NCBI GenBank assembly: GCA_002746605.1
Contig: PDPT01000042.1
Span: 1 to 64,000 of the forward strand
Origin: Ignavibacteriota bacterium
GTDB taxonomy: Bacteria; Bacteroidota; Ignavibacteria; Ignavibacteriales; Melioribacteraceae
Direction: 5' to 3'
DNA length: 64,000 nucleotides
Shown here piece after piece: positions 62,111 through 64,000 of this stretch. Position numbers and translations under genes: made by a program. Every line of letters begins with the position of its first letter. Within the stretch, counting starts at the first letter, position 1. The notes below the pieces were generated by a model that was given only the letters and a program-made list of their open reading frames with translations, had not been told where the DNA came from and did no database searches.

Positions 62111-62853
62111 ATTTTGCAGTTGAATTAAATAATGTTACCGCCGGTTATAATCTGACGAATCCTGTTATTGAAAATATAAATATAAAAATAGAAGAAAAAG
62201 AATTTCTCGGTATTATTGGTCCAAATGGCGGCGGCAAAACAACGTTATTAAAGATTATTGCTGGTTTATTAACTCCATACAAAGGTGAAGTTTTAATAAA
62301 TGGAAAAAAAAGTAATCCTAAGTACAACAACATAGGATACATTCCGCAATATTCAAATTTTGATAAAACTTATCCTATTTCCGTAAAAGATGTTGTCCAA
62401 ATCGGATTGTTAAAAACTAACTTCTCTAAAAAAGAAAAAGAAGAAATAATTAAAACCTGCTTAACAAAAGTAAACCTTTCAGCTAAAATTGATGAACAAA
62501 TCGGGCATCTTTCCGGTGGTGAAAAACAGAGAGTTTTAATTGCAAGGGCTTTGGCAAGAAATCCTAAAATACTTTTGCTCGATGAACCTACTGCAAGTAT
62601 AGATAGTAAAAACGGCAGAAGTATTTATGAACTCTTAACAGAATTAAACAAGGAGAAAACCATAATACTTGTATCGCATGATATTGGAGCAATTTCACAA
62701 TCCGTTAAAAAAATTGCATGTATGAATAAAAATCTTGTTTACCATAATTCTAAAGAAATTTCCAGAGAGATGTTAGAAGATACTTATAAATGTCCCGTTG
62801 ATTTAATTGCTCACGGAGTTCCGCACAGAGTACTAAACCATCATAATCATTAA
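62107..62853 (+). CDS. metal ABC transporter ATPase (ZnuC-type)
   Basis: A 248-residue ABC ATPase: Walker A GPNGGGKT at 38-45, Q-loop in IPQYS near 78-82, signature LSGGEKQRVLIARAL near 138-152, Walker B ILLLDEPTAS near 156-165, and the switch His in VSHD near 185-188. The C-terminus is His-rich (HRVLNHHNH), which could hold metal. The start overlaps the lipoprotein gene by four bases (ATGA), so the operon is translationally coupled. Confidence 0.9.
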   Translation: MNFAVELNNVTAGYNLTNPVIENINIKIEEKEFLGIIGPNGGGKTTLLKIIAGLLTPYKGEVLINGKKSNPKYNNIGYIPQYSNFDKTYPISVKDVVQIGLLKTNFSKKEKEEIIKTCLTKVNLSAKIDEQIGHLSGGEKQRVLIARALARNPKILLLDEPTASIDSKNGRSIYELLTELNKEKTIILVSHDIGAISQSVKKIACMNKNLVYHNSKEISREMLEDTYKCPVDLIAHGVPHRVLNHHNH

Positions 62854-62861
62854 GAAAAAAT

Positions 62862-63668
62862 ATGTTTGAATTTTTAGAATACGATTTTATGATAAACGCC
62901 ATTCTTGCCAGTATTTTGGCGAGTATTGCCTGCGGAATAATAGGCAGTTATGTTGTAATTAAAAGATTGGTTTTTTTAAGCGGTGGAATTGCACATTCTG
63001 CCTACGGAGGAATTGGTCTTGGTTATCTTTTATCATTCAATCCGCTTTACGGAGCAATTGGTTCTTCGGTGCTTGGTGCACTCTTTGTCTCCAAAATGCG
63101 AAATAAAAGATCGGAAAATGAAGATACTCTTATTGGAATTATTTGGTCTTTCGGGATGGCTCTCGGTGTTTTATTTATAAGTCTTGCTCCCGGTTATGTT
63201 CCTGACTTGATGAGCTATCTTTTCGGAAATATTTTAACAGTCTCAATTAGCGAAATTTACTTAATGTTATTGGCTGATTTAATTATTATCGGGTTAACAA
63301 TTTTTTTCTTCAGAGAATTTCAAGCAATAACATTTGATGAAGAATTTTCAAGAACAACCGGATTAAATGTAGAATTGTTATATCATCTCCTTTTTATTAT
63401 GATTGGAATTACAATAGTTTTGTTAATAAAATTAGTGGGAATTATACTTGTGGTTGCACTTTTAACAATACCTGCAGCAATTTCAAAGATGTTCACAAAA
63501 TCATTAAAAGATATGATGCTTTCCGCAATTCTTCTTGGTTTAATATTTACGCTAAGTGGTTTATTGTTTTCCTATTACTTAAATTTACCTTCGGGTTCTG
63601 CAATAATTATTCTTTCTGTTTTAGGATATTTTGTTGCACTCAGTTTAAACAAAATACTTCAAAAATAA
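62862..63668 (+). CDS. metal ABC transporter permease (ZnuB-type)
   Basis: A 268-residue permease of the ABC-3 family with about eight helices. Seen: GIIGSYVVIKRLVFLSGGIAHSAYGGIGLGYL near 25-55, which is the characteristic segment with the GGxAH motif, and LVGIILVVALLTIPAA near 195-210. It should form the inner-membrane channel for the metal delivered by the lipoprotein. The gap to the ATPase gene is 8 bases. Confidence 0.9.
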   Translation: MFEFLEYDFMINAILASILASIACGIIGSYVVIKRLVFLSGGIAHSAYGGIGLGYLLSFNPLYGAIGSSVLGALFVSKMRNKRSENEDTLIGIIWSFGMALGVLFISLAPGYVPDLMSYLFGNILTVSISEIYLMLLADLIIIGLTIFFFREFQAITFDEEFSRTTGLNVELLYHLLFIMIGITIVLLIKLVGIILVVALLTIPAAISKMFTKSLKDMMLSAILLGLIFTLSGLLFSYYLNLPSGSAIIILSVLGYFVALSLNKILQK

Positions 63669-63677
63669 AAAAATATT

Positions 63678-64000
63678 ATGATTACTTGGGATGTTAGTCC
63701 GGAAATTTTTAGTGTAGGTCCAATTCATATAAGATGGTACGGAATTCTATTTGCGGCTTCTTTTTTAATTGGGTTGCAAATAATGACAAAAATTTTCCAG
63801 AAAGAAAATAAAAGCGAAAATGACTTAAACGATCTATTTATCTATATGCTACTTGGCACAATCATAGGAGCAAGACTTGGGCATTGTTTGTTTTACAACC
63901 CCGTTTATTATTTAAGCAATCCACTCGAAATTATAATGGTCTGGAAAGGCGGACTTGCAAGTCATGGAGCTGCCATAGGTATTGTAACGGCAATTTATCT
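63678..64000 (+). CDS. lgt: prolipoprotein diacylglyceryl transferase (5' part)
   Basis: The window ends inside this gene after 107 codons. The visible part is the N-terminal third of Lgt: VGPIHIRWYGILFA near 13-26, a first helix, GARLGHCLFYNPVYYL near 64-79 and WKGGLASHGAAIGI near 89-102, which are all family landmarks. It transfers diacylglycerol from phosphatidylglycerol to the lipobox cysteine, so it would modify the lipoprotein of the metal transporter just upstream. The start ATG lies 9 bases after the permease stop. Confidence 0.92.
   Translation, partial: MITWDVSPEIFSVGPIHIRWYGILFAASFLIGLQIMTKIFQKENKSENDLNDLFIYMLLGTIIGARLGHCLFYNPVYYLSNPLEIIMVWKGGLASHGAAIGIVTAIY

Overview
The window is low in G+C and reads as a chromosomal segment of a Bacteroidota/Chlorobi-lineage bacterium, most likely an Ignavibacteria-type organism. 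The main evidence is five secreted proteins that end in a type IX secretion (T9SS) type A sorting domain with the motif NYPNPFNPxT, which is characteristic of that lineage. A few candidate promoters also resemble the Bacteroidota form TTTG-N18/19-TAnnTTTG. Taxonomy is inferred from these signatures only.

Layout. (1) About 0.3-29.6 kb, all on +: a large exopolysaccharide/capsule locus. It holds a UDP-glucuronate 4-epimerase-like enzyme, an asparagine-synthase-like protein without the glutaminase cysteine, a Wzx-type flippase, a GT-C membrane glycosyltransferase, eight GT2/GT4-type glycosyltransferases, a decayed extra glycosyltransferase copy, a heparinase II/III-like protein, a Wzy/ligase-type protein and a Wzc-type tyrosine autokinase. 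It continues with a PHP/amidohydrolase-like protein, a complete asparagine synthetase, a GlpD-like FAD oxidoreductase, an SDR epimerase/reductase, a polysaccharide pyruvyl transferase, a hexapeptide acyltransferase and a YbhN-like membrane protein. (2) 29.6-42.5 kb, on +: five large T9SS-exported multidomain proteins (SGNH esterase, Ig, LamG-like, FN3 and Kre9/Knh1-like domains, plus a shared uncharacterised N-terminal domain in two of them). (3) 42.66-43.54 kb, on -: a decayed ISL3-family transposase. (4) 43.9-48.8 kb, on +: a GtrABC-like set (membrane glycosyltransferase, polyprenyl-phosphate sugar synthase, GtrA flippase) followed by a FemAB-like acyltransferase and a YdjC-type deacetylase. 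(5) 48.9-52.9 kb, on -: LysE-type exporter, polyphosphate kinase, SixA-type phosphatase and HD phosphohydrolase. (6) 53.4-57.2 kb, on -: an MraY/WecA-like membrane protein that has lost most catalytic residues, paired with a Wzc-like ATPase without a tyrosine tail. (7) 57.3-60.4 kb, on +: a PAS histidine kinase and an NtrC-type regulator. (8) 60.9-64 kb, on +: a Fur-family regulator (probably Zur), a Zn-type ABC transporter and the start of lgt.

Working model. The first locus encodes repeat-unit synthesis, flipping, polymerisation and length control of a surface polysaccharide that may carry uronate, pyruvate and acyl groups. The adjacent T9SS proteins are predicted to bind and de-esterify a polysaccharide at the cell surface, possibly that same polymer. 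No initiating sugar-phosphate transferase with intact motifs and no Wza-type outer-membrane exporter are visible in the window. Most genes in regions 1 and 4 overlap or sit a few bases apart, so they are probably transcribed in long operons.
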